DNA from: JBBITW01 sp037440525
GTDB taxonomy: Bacteria > Desulfobacterota > BSN033 > UBA1163
Direction: 5' to 3'
NCBI GenBank assembly: GCA_037440525.1
Contig: JBBITW010000007.1
Location: forward strand, 1-38,519
Length of the DNA: 38,519 nt
Both the position numbers and the translations under genes were made by a program. The notes beneath the pieces are model-generated. The model was not told the DNA's origin. It worked only from the letters and a program-made list of their open reading frames with translations, and did not search any database. This document shows positions 17,520 to 25,621 of this stretch, piece by piece. Each line of letters opens with the position of its first letter. Within the stretch, counting starts at the first letter, position 1.

Positions 17520-17539
17520 TCTTTGAATAGGAGGCTTTG

Positions 17540-18424
17540 ATGGAGCTCTTTTTACAACTCTTTATTACAGGTCTCTTAGTTGGAAGCATTTATGCCCTGG
17601 TTGCCTTGGGATGGACACTTATCTATAAATGTTCGGGAGTTCTCAATCTGGCCATGGGCGAGTTAACCTTGATTGGAGCCTATGTCTGCCTAACTTTTTA
17701 CCATTGGGGTATACCTTTCATCCTCGCATTGATCTTCACCCTTGTAGTAGGATTTGCCCTGGGAATATTGACAGAAATCCTCTTTTTAAGGCCAATGGTG
17801 GGAGAACCTGTATTGAGCGTTATCATGGTAACTGTTGGCCTATCATTCTTCTTCAAGGGGATTGTCGAATTGATATGGGGAACAGATACAGTGGTTTTTA
17901 CACCTGCAGTATTTCCAATTGAACCAATCTTTATTGGTAAAATTGTCATTGGTCAAGTCTATCTTTGGGCCTTTGTGGCTTCTATTATTCTTCTTATAGT
18001 CTTTGTCTCCTTCTTTAAGTATACCAAATGGGGACTTTCCATGCAGGCAACCGCAGATGATGAAATGGCTGCCCTCTCCCTCGGGGTCAATGCTAAGGTT
18101 GTCTATGCCCTCGCATGGGCAATCGCCTTTATGGCTTCTGGTGTTGGGGGAACATTGCTTGGAAATATCAATGGTCTAAATATATCGGTGGGTTATATAG
18201 GTTTGCTTGTTCTCCCTGCTGTAGTTCTGGGCGGTCTTAATTCTGTACCTGGGGCTATTGCAGGGGGATTGATCATTGGAGTGATTCAAAACCTGGCTGA
18301 TGGTTATATCAGCCCCCTCACTCCTGGTGGTGTAAAGGATGTATTTCCATTTGCTGTTATGGTTATTATATTACTCTTTAAACCCTATGGACTGTGGGGC
18401 TGGACAAGAATCGAGCGAGTTTAA
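17540..18424 (+). CDS. livH: Liv-type ABC transporter permease LivH (second system)
   Basis: A 294-residue multi-spanning permease. GLLVGSIYALVALGWTLIYK and GVLNLAMGELTLIGAYV open the protein, and VVLGGLNSVPGAIAGGLIIG followed by LLFKPYGLWGW closes it, the standard LivH pattern. ATG 17540 with AGGAGG six bases upstream is preferred to a TTG three bases earlier. Confidence 0.93.
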   Translation: MELFLQLFITGLLVGSIYALVALGWTLIYKCSGVLNLAMGELTLIGAYVCLTFYHWGIPFILALIFTLVVGFALGILTEILFLRPMVGEPVLSVIMVTVGLSFFFKGIVELIWGTDTVVFTPAVFPIEPIFIGKIVIGQVYLWAFVASIILLIVFVSFFKYTKWGLSMQATADDEMAALSLGVNAKVVYALAWAIAFMASGVGGTLLGNINGLNISVGYIGLLVLPAVVLGGLNSVPGAIAGGLIIGVIQNLADGYISPLTPGGVKDVFPFAVMVIILLFKPYGLWGWTRIERV

Positions 18425-18430
18425 AAATAA

Positions 18431-18514
18431 TAGGTTAAGGCTAAGGTCAAGATTGAGGGAAATAAATTTAAATCTAATATTTAAACCTTAACCTCAGTCT
18501 AAGCCTCAACCTAA
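18431..18514. repeat. Intergenic iterated-word hairpin B
   Basis: Left arm words GGTTAAGGCTAAGGTCAAG and GATTGAGG (18431-18460) face CCTTAACCTCAG and AAGCCTCAACCTAA (18485-18514). The AAGGTT/AACCTT-type word is iterated three to four times per arm. It lies between livH and livM. Confidence 0.55.
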
Positions 18515-18534
18515 TGGCTTGAGGAGGTTTGGTT

Positions 18535-19656
18535 ATGGGTTATCGTCCTTGTGGTGTTTATCACCAGTCTTATAAACAGGATCACGCATGGTGGCAGACT
18601 AAATTTGTCTGGGGGAAAATGATATTACTCCTTTTAGTCATATTCTATCTCTTCCCAAAATTTGCTGGACTCTATTTGGTCTCCGTTTTTAATATTGTTG
18701 GATATACTATCCTTGCAGCAATGGGGGTTCAACTCCTTATAGGCTACTGCGGTCAGGTGACTTTGGGCCACGCAGCTTTTATTGCTGTTGGTGCATATAC
18801 AAGTTCGATTTTGATGCTCCAAGTCAAATGGCCTTCATTCCTGATTAATGCAGGATTAGTCTACCCGATAAGCATGGTAGCAGCTGCTATAGCTGCCGGG
18901 CTATGGTCTGTTTTGTTTGGTCTCCCTTCAGCAAAAGTAAAAGGCTTTTATCTCATTATGACTACAATGGCCGCTCAATTCATTACTGTGGATTTCATCA
19001 TCACTCAATATATAAGTCAGGTGGGAGGGAGAGGATCTTATTTCTCCATTCCCCCAGGAACAATCAAAATTGGCCCCTGGACGATCGATAATGATATGAA
19101 ATATTATTATCTTGTAGCCGTTCTAATCATTCTCTGCACTTTTGTTATGGCCAATCTTCTTCGCTCAAAGATAGGTCGAGCCTGGATTGCGATTCGAGAC
19201 AATGATATTGCTGCAGAGGCCCTTGGGGTCAATATTGTTGTCTATAAACTCCTTGCCTTCTTCGTCGCAGGGGCTCTCGGCGGAATTGCAGGGGCTTATT
19301 GGATTACCAACCTCTTCTTTGTTAGTCCTGAACATTTTCTGTTTCCCTGGTCTCTCTGGTTGGTAGGGGTTATCCTAATTGGAGGGGTAGGAAGCCTTTA
19401 TGGAACAATTTTTGGCGCTCTCTTTATGACCCTTATCCCCGAAGGATTGAAGGCACTAATTCTATTCTTAACAGGAAGTGAATCTATCTTAAACCTAATG
19501 CCCTTCCTTCCCCTCTTATTAGAGAAGTTTCTCTATGTGAAAGAGGCGGCATTCGGCTTAGCGATTGCTCTATTTCTCATCTTTGAGCCGAATGGTCTTT
19601 CATACCGCTGGTGGCAGGTAAAGAATTACTTTAATCTATGGCCTTTTTCATATTAA
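18535..19656 (+). CDS. livM: Liv-type ABC transporter permease LivM (second system)
   Basis: A 373-residue membrane permease, longer than the minus-strand LivM. It has an aromatic-rich N-terminal tail (GVYHQSYKQDHAWWQTKFVWG) before the first membrane segment. GYCGQVTLGHAAFIAVGAYT, IAIRDNDIAAEALGVNI and LIGGVGSLYGTIFGALFM are family hallmarks. An extra hydrophobic loop precedes the C-terminal FEPNGLSYRWW. ATG 18535 is set by GAGGAGG at 18521-18527. Confidence 0.93.
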   Translation: MGYRPCGVYHQSYKQDHAWWQTKFVWGKMILLLLVIFYLFPKFAGLYLVSVFNIVGYTILAAMGVQLLIGYCGQVTLGHAAFIAVGAYTSSILMLQVKWPSFLINAGLVYPISMVAAAIAAGLWSVLFGLPSAKVKGFYLIMTTMAAQFITVDFIITQYISQVGGRGSYFSIPPGTIKIGPWTIDNDMKYYYLVAVLIILCTFVMANLLRSKIGRAWIAIRDNDIAAEALGVNIVVYKLLAFFVAGALGGIAGAYWITNLFFVSPEHFLFPWSLWLVGVILIGGVGSLYGTIFGALFMTLIPEGLKALILFLTGSESILNLMPFLPLLLEKFLYVKEAAFGLAIALFLIFEPNGLSYRWWQVKNYFNLWPFSY

Positions 19657-19731
19657 CGTGAATCGTGGCTCGTGAGCTATAAGAAACGAAATCTCTTATT
19701 ACGAGTCACGAATCACCAATAACAAAAAACG
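19657..19731. repeat. Intergenic iterated-word hairpin C (CGTGAATC family)
   Basis: Directly after the livM stop, CGTGAATCGTGGCTCGTGAG (19657-19676) faces ACGAGTCACGAATCACC (19701-19717). The unit TCGTGAA/TTCACGA is iterated. The same word family appears at 21901-21975 and 33281-33357. Confidence 0.65.
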
Positions 19732-19814
19732 AAAGAAGGGGGTGATGCAAGGTCATTGGATGGTGGGTAAAAGAGGTTTGTAGAGGATATTAAAAAATTT
19801 ATAGGAGGTGAAAG

Positions 19815-21071
19815 ATGATGAAGAAAAAGAGAATTTGTTTATGGATCCTTACGTTCTTACTTATAGGATTTTTCAGCTCTATAGGGCTTACTCAGGAGGT
19901 CAGGGTAGGAGCCTTGCAGGATACCACTGGTCCTACTTCTGATGTTGGTAAAAATGAAGCCGCTGGAGTTCGAGAGGCATTTCAATATTACAATGATACA
20001 GGTGGTATCAATGGGAAAAAGATTAGATACTTCCAGTATGATTATGGGTATCGGGTTCCTGAAGCAATTACGACTTATAAACGTTTCAGGGATTTTGACA
20101 AAGTTGTGATGGTACTGGGCTGGGGAACGGGTGATACTGAAGCCCTTTCGCCTACAGTCAATGCAGATAAAATGCCCTATCTCTCGAGTTCCTTTTCAGG
20201 GCATCTGTGTGATCCAAAAAAGACCCCTTATAACTTTGTATATGGAACAGACTACTCAACCAACGCACGTGCCTGTATAACTTACTGGTTTGAAGAGGTC
20301 TGGAAAAAGGATCCTAAGTGGAAAAAGGATCGTGATGCCGGGGTGAAACCGAGGTTTGTATGCTTTTATTCATGGCCAACTCCGTATTCGAGTGCCCCTA
20401 TCAAGGCCATCAAGGATCAAGCTACTCTCTTAGGCTTTGAGATCGGCCCTGACCAGGATGTCCCTTTAACTGCCCTTGATACCAAGAGTCAGGTATTAAA
20501 GGCAAAAGAATTTAAACCCCATTTAGTTTGGCATGGGAATACGACAATGTCTGTTTCCACTGCTTTAAAAGACGCTTATGCCCTCGGACTGGGTGCTGAT
20601 CATATCGTAAACAACTGGGGTTTTGATGAGGACCTCGCAAAGCTAGCTGGACCAGCTGCAGAGGGAGTCATCGCTGCTGCAGTTACTTCTTTCTTCGTTG
20701 AGGACTTTCCAGGTAAGAAAAAGGTATTGGACTATATTAAAAAGGTCAACCCGGGTTTCCCTGCTGAGGCAAGACAGATTCGAACTGTCCAGGGTTGGGC
20801 AAAGGTTACGATGGCAGTAGAAGTCTTGAGAAGGGCAGATAAAGCAGGAAAACTTAATGGTCCCGGGATTAAGGAAGCTTTTGAATCTCTTAGAAACTGG
20901 GATGGCCTCAAGGAATTTGGAGGACAATTAGTTACCATTACCCCAAGTGACCATCGTTACAGCGGGATCGTGAATATAGGCAGAATTATTAAAGGAAAAC
21001 CCAAAACCGTAGCAAGTATAGATATGAAAGCCAAATTTGCTGATAAATGGGCATCCTGGCTCGGTTGGTAA
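19815..21071 (+). CDS. Periplasmic substrate-binding protein of the second Liv-type importer
   Basis: A 418-residue type-I binding protein with an N-terminal signal peptide (MMKKKR then a hydrophobic stretch to about residue 27). The mature start is EVRVGALQDTTGPTSDVGKNEAAG, then GGINGKKIRYFQYDYGY. It resembles the Peripla_BP_6/LivK group that accompanies acyl-CoA ligase-containing liv operons. The two binding proteins in the window differ substantially, so they probably bind different ligands. ATAGGAGGTG precedes ATG 19815. Confidence 0.92.
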   Translation: MMKKKRICLWILTFLLIGFFSSIGLTQEVRVGALQDTTGPTSDVGKNEAAGVREAFQYYNDTGGINGKKIRYFQYDYGYRVPEAITTYKRFRDFDKVVMVLGWGTGDTEALSPTVNADKMPYLSSSFSGHLCDPKKTPYNFVYGTDYSTNARACITYWFEEVWKKDPKWKKDRDAGVKPRFVCFYSWPTPYSSAPIKAIKDQATLLGFEIGPDQDVPLTALDTKSQVLKAKEFKPHLVWHGNTTMSVSTALKDAYALGLGADHIVNNWGFDEDLAKLAGPAAEGVIAAAVTSFFVEDFPGKKKVLDYIKKVNPGFPAEARQIRTVQGWAKVTMAVEVLRRADKAGKLNGPGIKEAFESLRNWDGLKEFGGQLVTITPSDHRYSGIVNIGRIIKGKPKTVASIDMKAKFADKWASWLGW

Positions 21072-21082
21072 GGAGGAAGGTC

Positions 21083-21898
21083 TTGGAACAGAGATCAGAT
21101 GTCATTTTGAAACTCAACAATATTGAGGTTATGTATCATGAGGTTATATTAGTATTGAAAGGTGTTTCTATTGAAGTTCCCTACGGAGGAATTGTTGCCC
21201 TCCTTGGAGCAAACGGGGCAGGAAAATCGACTACGCTTAAATCCATTTCTGGCCTTCTAAAACATGAGGATGGAGAAGTGACCGACGGATCAATTGAGTT
21301 TATGGGTGAAAAGATTCATCATCTTTCTGCCGAAGAAATAGCCCGAAGGGGGATCTTTCAGATCATCGAAGGAAGAAGGGTATTTGAACATCTAACTGTT
21401 GAAGAAAATCTCAGAGTAGGAGCTCATTTAAGAGGAGATGGTTCAGCAATCAGGGAAAGGCTTGATATGGTTTATCACTATTTCCCAAGGTTGATCGAAA
21501 GGCGCAATGTCCTTGCAGGCTTCGTCAGTGGGGGTGAACAACAGATGACTGTGATCGGAAGGGCTCTTATGGCTCATCCGAAGCTGATGCTTCTTGACGA
21601 ACCTTCCATGGGGCTTGCTCCTCTTCTAATAAAGGAAATCTTTGACATTATCACAAAATTAAATAAGGAAGAGAAGATTCCTCTTCTTCTGGTTGAGCAG
21701 AATGTGAAATTGGCCCTTACAGTTGCTCCCTATGCATATGTGTTAGAAAATGGAAGACTTGTAATGCATGATACCGCTGAAAAATTGAAGGAGAACCCAG
21801 ATATCAGAGATTTCTATTTAGGCCTCTCTGATATAGGCGAAAGAAAGAGTTTCAGACAGGTGAAGCATTATAAAAGAAGGAAAAGGTGGCTCACATAA
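21083..21898 (+). CDS. livF: Liv-type ABC transporter ATP-binding protein LivF (second system)
   Basis: A 271-residue ATPase with Walker A GANGAGKSTTLK, the LivF segment IIEGRRVFEHLTVEENL, signature VSGGEQQMTVIGRAL and Walker B LMLLDEPSMGL. A basic tail of ~25 residues (RKSFRQVKHYKRRKRW) extends past the usual end. The start is probably TTG 21083 because AAGGAGGAAG (21070-21079) overlaps the stop of the preceding gene. An in-frame ATG at 21047 lies inside that gene without a ribosome site. Confidence 0.9.
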   Translation: MEQRSDVILKLNNIEVMYHEVILVLKGVSIEVPYGGIVALLGANGAGKSTTLKSISGLLKHEDGEVTDGSIEFMGEKIHHLSAEEIARRGIFQIIEGRRVFEHLTVEENLRVGAHLRGDGSAIRERLDMVYHYFPRLIERRNVLAGFVSGGEQQMTVIGRALMAHPKLMLLDEPSMGLAPLLIKEIFDIITKLNKEEKIPLLLVEQNVKLALTVAPYAYVLENGRLVMHDTAEKLKENPDIRDFYLGLSDIGERKSFRQVKHYKRRKRWLT

Positions 21899-21900
21899 TT

Positions 21901-21975
21901 TCGTGACTCGTGAATCGTGATTCGTGAATCTTTTTATTTAAATCCATTTACGAGTCACTACTCATCATACACGTA
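21901..21975. repeat. Intergenic iterated-word hairpin D (CGTGAATC family)
   Basis: The left arm has four consecutive units: TCGTGAC, TCGTGAA, TCGTGAT, TCGTGAA (21901-21928). The right arm (21948-21975) carries ACGAGTCAC and further degenerate complements. It lies between livF and the lipoprotein gene and is the most regular of the family. Confidence 0.65.
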
Positions 21976-21998
21976 ACACAATAAAAAGGAGGTATATT

Positions 21999-22568
21999 AT
22001 GCGAAGATTAATTTCAATCCTGATATTGAGTATATTTACTTTTTCGGGGTTAACAGCCTGTAAACCTGGCCTCCTTCCAACAGAAGAGGCAGGAAAACCA
22101 AAGGTAACTTTGGAACGAGTTGAGGTCCAAAGCTATTTCCCATGGGCTGATCTCCCTACGCGTACTCCAATGGTTTTGGGTTTTGTTTTTAATATCGAGA
22201 ATCAAAGTGGCTATAACATAAAGTTAGAAAATTTTAAATTCTCAATTTCCTTTGAGGCTGCCCCTGGGAATGATATCGAAATTGCAATGCCAACTTATTA
22301 TGATCAAATATACTTTCCTCCTAATACAAAGAACCAATATAGAGTGGTAAGTGTCCTGGATTCAATGACTATGAATTTGACTTTACTGGTTGCTCAGGCA
22401 CCAAAGATTAAGGCTTTGAATCTTAAACCTGTCGATGTGATTAAAAAATGGTATACGGAAATAGGAGATTTTAAATTTGGAATAAAGGTTAGAGAAGGAC
22501 AGGCAACCTTCTCAACCGAGAAGGGAGACATCATTGTCCCCTTTGAGGGAAATTTTCCTAAAAAATAA
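21999..22568 (+). CDS. Lipoprotein, LEA14/WHy-like beta-sandwich (tentative)
   Basis: A 189-residue protein with a lipoprotein signal: basic start, hydrophobic stretch, then LTAC with the lipid-accepting Cys at residue 21. The mature part (VTLERVEVQSYFPWADL, then GFVFNIENQSGYNIKLENFKFSISFE) has the look of WHy/LEA14 domains, in which a beta-sandwich contains an asparagine-rich turn. I do not recognise a specific family. AAAAGGAGG precedes the start. It sits in the importer operon between livF and the PaaK-like gene, so it may help the transporter at the envelope. Confidence 0.7.
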   Translation: MRRLISILILSIFTFSGLTACKPGLLPTEEAGKPKVTLERVEVQSYFPWADLPTRTPMVLGFVFNIENQSGYNIKLENFKFSISFEAAPGNDIEIAMPTYYDQIYFPPNTKNQYRVVSVLDSMTMNLTLLVAQAPKIKALNLKPVDVIKKWYTEIGDFKFGIKVREGQATFSTEKGDIIVPFEGNFPKK

Positions 22569-22717
22569 TAGATGGTATGCTTGGGGGCCTTATAGGAATA
22601 TTTAAAATAAAATTAGAGCAAGGTCCCCGAGCAAACCAGAGAATAGAGCAATGATCATTTGCAATTTTAAGAAGTTCTTCACCAATTGTCTATTGACAAT
22701 TGTCAAGGGAAAAATTC

Positions 22718-22939
22718 GAGGTCTCTGAAAAAGTATTAAAAACGAATTTTTGGACTGGGGAGGTGGGGTGAAAAAGGCTTCGAGCGGATACTGAGAATAG
22801 TATGGCACTATTGATTAATACCCTGAAAATGCTTGATTTTCTTTGAGGCGATTGGAAGCAATCTACCTTCTTAATGTCCGCATTCGAATGGTTTAGAACC
22901 TTACATCCCCAGACATTTCAGGACTTTTTCAGAGCTCTC
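22718..22939 (+). repeat. Foldback (MITE-like) repeat, copy 3
   Basis: Same orientation as copy 1 and with the best-preserved ends: GAGGTCTCTGAAAAAGT on the left and ACTTTTTCAGAGCTCTC on the right, an 11-base perfect core (CTGAAAAAGT/ACTTTTTCAG). Internal blocks GACTGGGGAGGTGGGGT, TCGAGCGGATAC and TGTCCGCATTCGAA are all present. It lies in the 425-bp spacer between the lipoprotein and PaaK-like genes. The rest of that spacer holds only A/T-rich, weakly paired sequence, including TTGACAATTGTCAA (22694-22707). Confidence 0.85.
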
Positions 22940-22993
22940 AATGATAAATGACCATTGCTAATTAACCATTATTTATCTTACAGGAGATCTCCT

Positions 22994-24289
22994 ATGATAA
23001 AACACGATCCTACTGATCGTACCTCTGGCTATTTTAAGAAAAGTCTTGAGACCATGCCTAACAAAAGACGAATCGAATATCTAAATCAAAAACTTCGAGG
23101 GATTATTCAGTATGCATATAAAAATTCTACCGCCTTTAAAAATAAGATGGATTCTGTGGGATTGAAGCCCAAAGATATTCAAACCATAAAGGATCTTGAA
23201 AAAATTCCGGTGACTAAAAAGTCTGATTTGGTTGAACTTCAGAAGAAAGACCCACCTTTTGGTGGATTTGAAGGAGTTCCCATTCAGGAATTGAGAAGGA
23301 TCTATATATCCCCTGGCCCAATCTATGAACCGGGAGAGACTGATTATACAGAATTGGGCTGGGCTCAGGGAATGTATGCGTGTGGATTCAGGCCAGGGGA
23401 TCTCGTCATCAATACATTCAGCCATCATATGGTTCCATTTGCATTACATATGGTTGATAATTCACTTCATCGAATTGGCTGCGTTGTTATACCAACAGGG
23501 GTTGGTAGTACAGAACAGCAGGTAAATATTTTAAAGACCCTTAAAGTTGTGGGATTCTGTGGAACACCAAGTTTCCTTCTCAATATTGCAGAGAAAGCAG
23601 AAGAAATGGGATTGGATTTAAAAAGGGATTTAAACCTTAAGGTCGGTTTCGTGGCTGCCGAGATGTTGCCGGAATCTTTACGAGAAAAATTAGAAGAGAA
23701 GTTTGGAATGATTATACGTCAAACCTATGGAACAGCTGATATTGGATGCCTTGGATATGAATGTTTAAAAAAGAATGGAATGCATATACCTGATGATAAA
23801 ATTGTAGAGATCGTGGACCCAGAGAGCAGCAAACAACTTGGTCCAGGTAAAATAGGAGAAGTTGTTGCAACAACCTTCAACAGGGTATATCCTTTAATCC
23901 GATTTGGAACAGGTGATCTCTCAATCCTATCAGATTCCCTTTGTCCATGTGGAAGAACCTCGTCAAGGTTGATTAAGATTATGGGGAGGGTGGACCAGGT
24001 TACAAAGGTTCGAGGTCTCTTTATTCACCCAGGCCAGGTTGACGAGGTTGCTTCAAGACATCCTGAGATAGAAAAATATCAAGTAAGGGTTTTTAGAAAA
24101 GATCATAAGGACGAAATGGAATTTCTTATCGAACTTAAAGAAGAGTTTGTTCCTTCTGATAGATTAAGGGAAGAAATCGAAAACTCTATTCGAGATGTGA
24201 TGAAATTAAGGGGGGAGGCTCGATTTGTTCAAAGAGGAACAATTCATGAAAGGGCAAAGAAGATTGAAGACCAGAGAACCTGGGAATAA
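22994..24289 (+). CDS. PaaK-like adenylate-forming protein (phenylacetate-CoA ligase family)
   Basis: A 431-residue protein with the PaaK layout: N-terminal LRGIIQYAYKNSTAFKNKMD, central YGTADIGCLGYE, FGTGDLSIL followed by a CPCGRTSSR zinc-like segment, and C-terminal GRVDQVTKVRGLFIHPGQVDEV. The ATP-binding P-loop, normally SSGTTGxP, reads ISPGPIYEPG at residues 105-114, so the threonine/glycine-rich loop is lost. The protein may use ATP differently, activate an unusual acid or be non-catalytic. ATG 22994 is set by AGGAG at 22982-22986. An upstream in-frame ATG at 22955 lacks such a site. Confidence 0.85.
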   Translation: MIKHDPTDRTSGYFKKSLETMPNKRRIEYLNQKLRGIIQYAYKNSTAFKNKMDSVGLKPKDIQTIKDLEKIPVTKKSDLVELQKKDPPFGGFEGVPIQELRRIYISPGPIYEPGETDYTELGWAQGMYACGFRPGDLVINTFSHHMVPFALHMVDNSLHRIGCVVIPTGVGSTEQQVNILKTLKVVGFCGTPSFLLNIAEKAEEMGLDLKRDLNLKVGFVAAEMLPESLREKLEEKFGMIIRQTYGTADIGCLGYECLKKNGMHIPDDKIVEIVDPESSKQLGPGKIGEVVATTFNRVYPLIRFGTGDLSILSDSLCPCGRTSSRLIKIMGRVDQVTKVRGLFIHPGQVDEVASRHPEIEKYQVRVFRKDHKDEMEFLIELKEEFVPSDRLREEIENSIRDVMKLRGEARFVQRGTIHERAKKIEDQRTWE

Positions 24290-24366
24290 AAATTGAATTA
24301 ATTATTTTGACGGGAGTTTGTTAAATGTGCTAAATTAGATTGAGATCAATTAAGGAGGTAGGGATT

Positions 24367-25041
24367 ATGAAAATAGATTACAAAGGGTTTATGAGAGAAA
24401 AGATAAGGAGAAATCCAATCACCATCAGCCCCGATGCAAACTTTTTTGAGGCTCGAAATCTAATCCAGGAAAAAGGGGTGAGACATCTTCCGGTTGTGGA
24501 TAAAGAGAATCGAATCATTGGGATTGTTACTGATCGGGACATAAGAGAAGCTGCCCCTTCCCATGCAACACTTCTAAGTGTTCAGGAACTGAACTATCTC
24601 CTCGGGNNNNNNNNNNNNNNNNNNATGACCCCAAAGGAGAAATTGATCACAATTACCCCTGATACATTAATCGAAGAGGCTGTTCAATTGATGGTTGAAC
24701 ATAAGATCGGGTGTCTTCCTGTTCTTGAAGGTGAAAAGCTTTATGGTATCTTCACAGAAACCGATGCAATGGCTCACCTTGTAGATATATTTGGGACCAA
24801 ACAGAAAGGGACACGTCTAACCATAGCCCTCGAAGATAAGCCTGGCTCAATGCTTGGTATTCTTGAAGTGATGAAGAAACACAATATCAATATTATAAGC
24901 ATAGTTACACCTTCTTTTCTGGTGGATGGCAAAAGGATTGCAGCTATTCGTATCCAGACAGAAGAATACCATGATATTGTGAAAGATTTGGAGAAGTCAG
25001 GTTATGATGTGCTCTCAATAGGAAAATGGCCATCTGTATAG
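24367..25041 (+). CDS. CBS-pair plus ACT domain regulatory protein (AcuB-like)
   Basis: About 224 residues. Two CBS domains (ITISPDANFFEARNLIQEKGVRHLPVVD... GIVTDRDIR, and MTPKEKLITITPDTLIEEAVQLMVEHKIGCLPV... GIFTETDAM) are followed by an ACT domain (RLTIALEDKPGSMLGILEVMKKHNINIISI). CBS pairs usually bind adenine nucleotides and ACT domains small acids, so it probably senses energy or substrate state. AcuB-type proteins are linked to acetyl-CoA metabolism. An 18-base N-run lies in frame between the CBS domains. AAGGAGG at 24353-24359 sets ATG 24367. Confidence 0.85.
   Translation: MKIDYKGFMREKIRRNPITISPDANFFEARNLIQEKGVRHLPVVDKENRIIGIVTDRDIREAAPSHATLLSVQELNYLLGXXXXXXMTPKEKLITITPDTLIEEAVQLMVEHKIGCLPVLEGEKLYGIFTETDAMAHLVDIFGTKQKGTRLTIALEDKPGSMLGILEVMKKHNINIISIVTPSFLVDGKRIAAIRIQTEEYHDIVKDLEKSGYDVLSIGKWPSV
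24607..24624. other. Assembly gap (18 N) inside the CBS gene
   Basis: Eighteen undetermined bases. The reading frame continues on both sides, so the gap length is compatible with an intact gene. By family comparison the hidden residues should be close to the usual start of the second CBS motif (xVxDIMTP). Confidence 0.95.
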
Positions 25042-25117
25042 TAAGTAATGGAATATTGGGAAAAAGATTATTTTTGGACTTAAATAAAATCCAATCTTTA
25101 AATATTCCATTATTTCA
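25042..25117. repeat. Intergenic iterated-word hairpin E
   Basis: AATGGAATATT (25047-25057) and its exact complement AATATTCCATT (25101-25111) form an 11-bp stem, extended inward by AAAGATT/AATCTTT. It begins right after the CBS gene stop and ends ~45 bp before merR. It may terminate the upstream transcript. Confidence 0.6.
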
Positions 25118-25140
25118 CTATTTTTTTCCCCATAATTTGT

Positions 25141-25156
25141 CAGTTTACGTAAAGTG
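25141..25156 (+). promoter_or_regulatory. Candidate MerR operator site B (autoregulatory)
   Basis: CAGTTTACGTAAAGTG is a near-perfect palindrome with core TTTACGTAAA (25144-25153). It ends five bases before the merR start codon and overlaps a TTGTCA box (25137-25142). Related 16-mers lie at 14515-14530 and 38319-38334. From memory, the MerR-family regulator LiuR of branched-chain acid catabolism uses TTTACGT-type palindromes; this recollection needs checking. Confidence 0.6.
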
Positions 25157-25161
25157 GTCTA

Positions 25162-25581
25162 ATGAGAATAGATGGGTTAAAATATTATAAAATTGGTGAA
25201 CTGGCAAATCTCTTAAACCTGAGCCCTCGAACAATCAGATATTACGAAGAGATAGGACTTCTTGATTCTATCAAACGTATAGAGGGTGGGAAAAGGGTTT
25301 ATACAGATGAGGATTATCAGAGATTAAAATTTATCTTGAGGCTCAAGCATCTTGGTCTTACCCTTTCTGAGATGGCCGAACTGGAGGATATATATCGGAT
25401 TCACAGAACAAACAAGAAAGTCTTATCTCGTTTATTAGAGTTACTGGACAATCATGTAGAAAAGATAGATGAACGTATCAATAACCTTGTTAAATTGAAG
25501 ACAGATATTCTAAGCTATAAAGAAAAAATTCATAATAAACTGAATGCAGGCGAAGAGCTCAAAAAGGCAGAAAATAGATAA
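25162..25581 (+). CDS. MerR-family transcriptional regulator
   Basis: A 139-residue protein. The N-terminal winged helix YKIGELANLLNLSPRTIRYYEEIGLLD (residues 8-34) is the MerR signature, followed by the wing (GGKRVYTDEDYQRLKFI) and a long dimerisation helix (residues ~85-130). No cysteine metal-binding site is visible at the C-terminus, so it is unlikely to sense metals. Genes around it suggest control by an acyl-CoA or acid, as for LiuR-type MerR proteins, though this is inferred from context. A palindrome abuts its start and no good Shine-Dalgarno is seen. Confidence 0.88.
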   Translation: MRIDGLKYYKIGELANLLNLSPRTIRYYEEIGLLDSIKRIEGGKRVYTDEDYQRLKFILRLKHLGLTLSEMAELEDIYRIHRTNKKVLSRLLELLDNHVEKIDERINNLVKLKTDILSYKEKIHNKLNAGEELKKAENR

Positions 25582-25621
25582 TGGGTAATCTTTCAAAACA
25601 AAAGATATAAAAGGAGGAGAT

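Noticed and set aside
21901..21975. CRISPR array from the repeated CGTGAATC units
   Set aside because: Units are only 7-8 bases, directly adjacent without spacers, and face complementary units; no cas genes are present.
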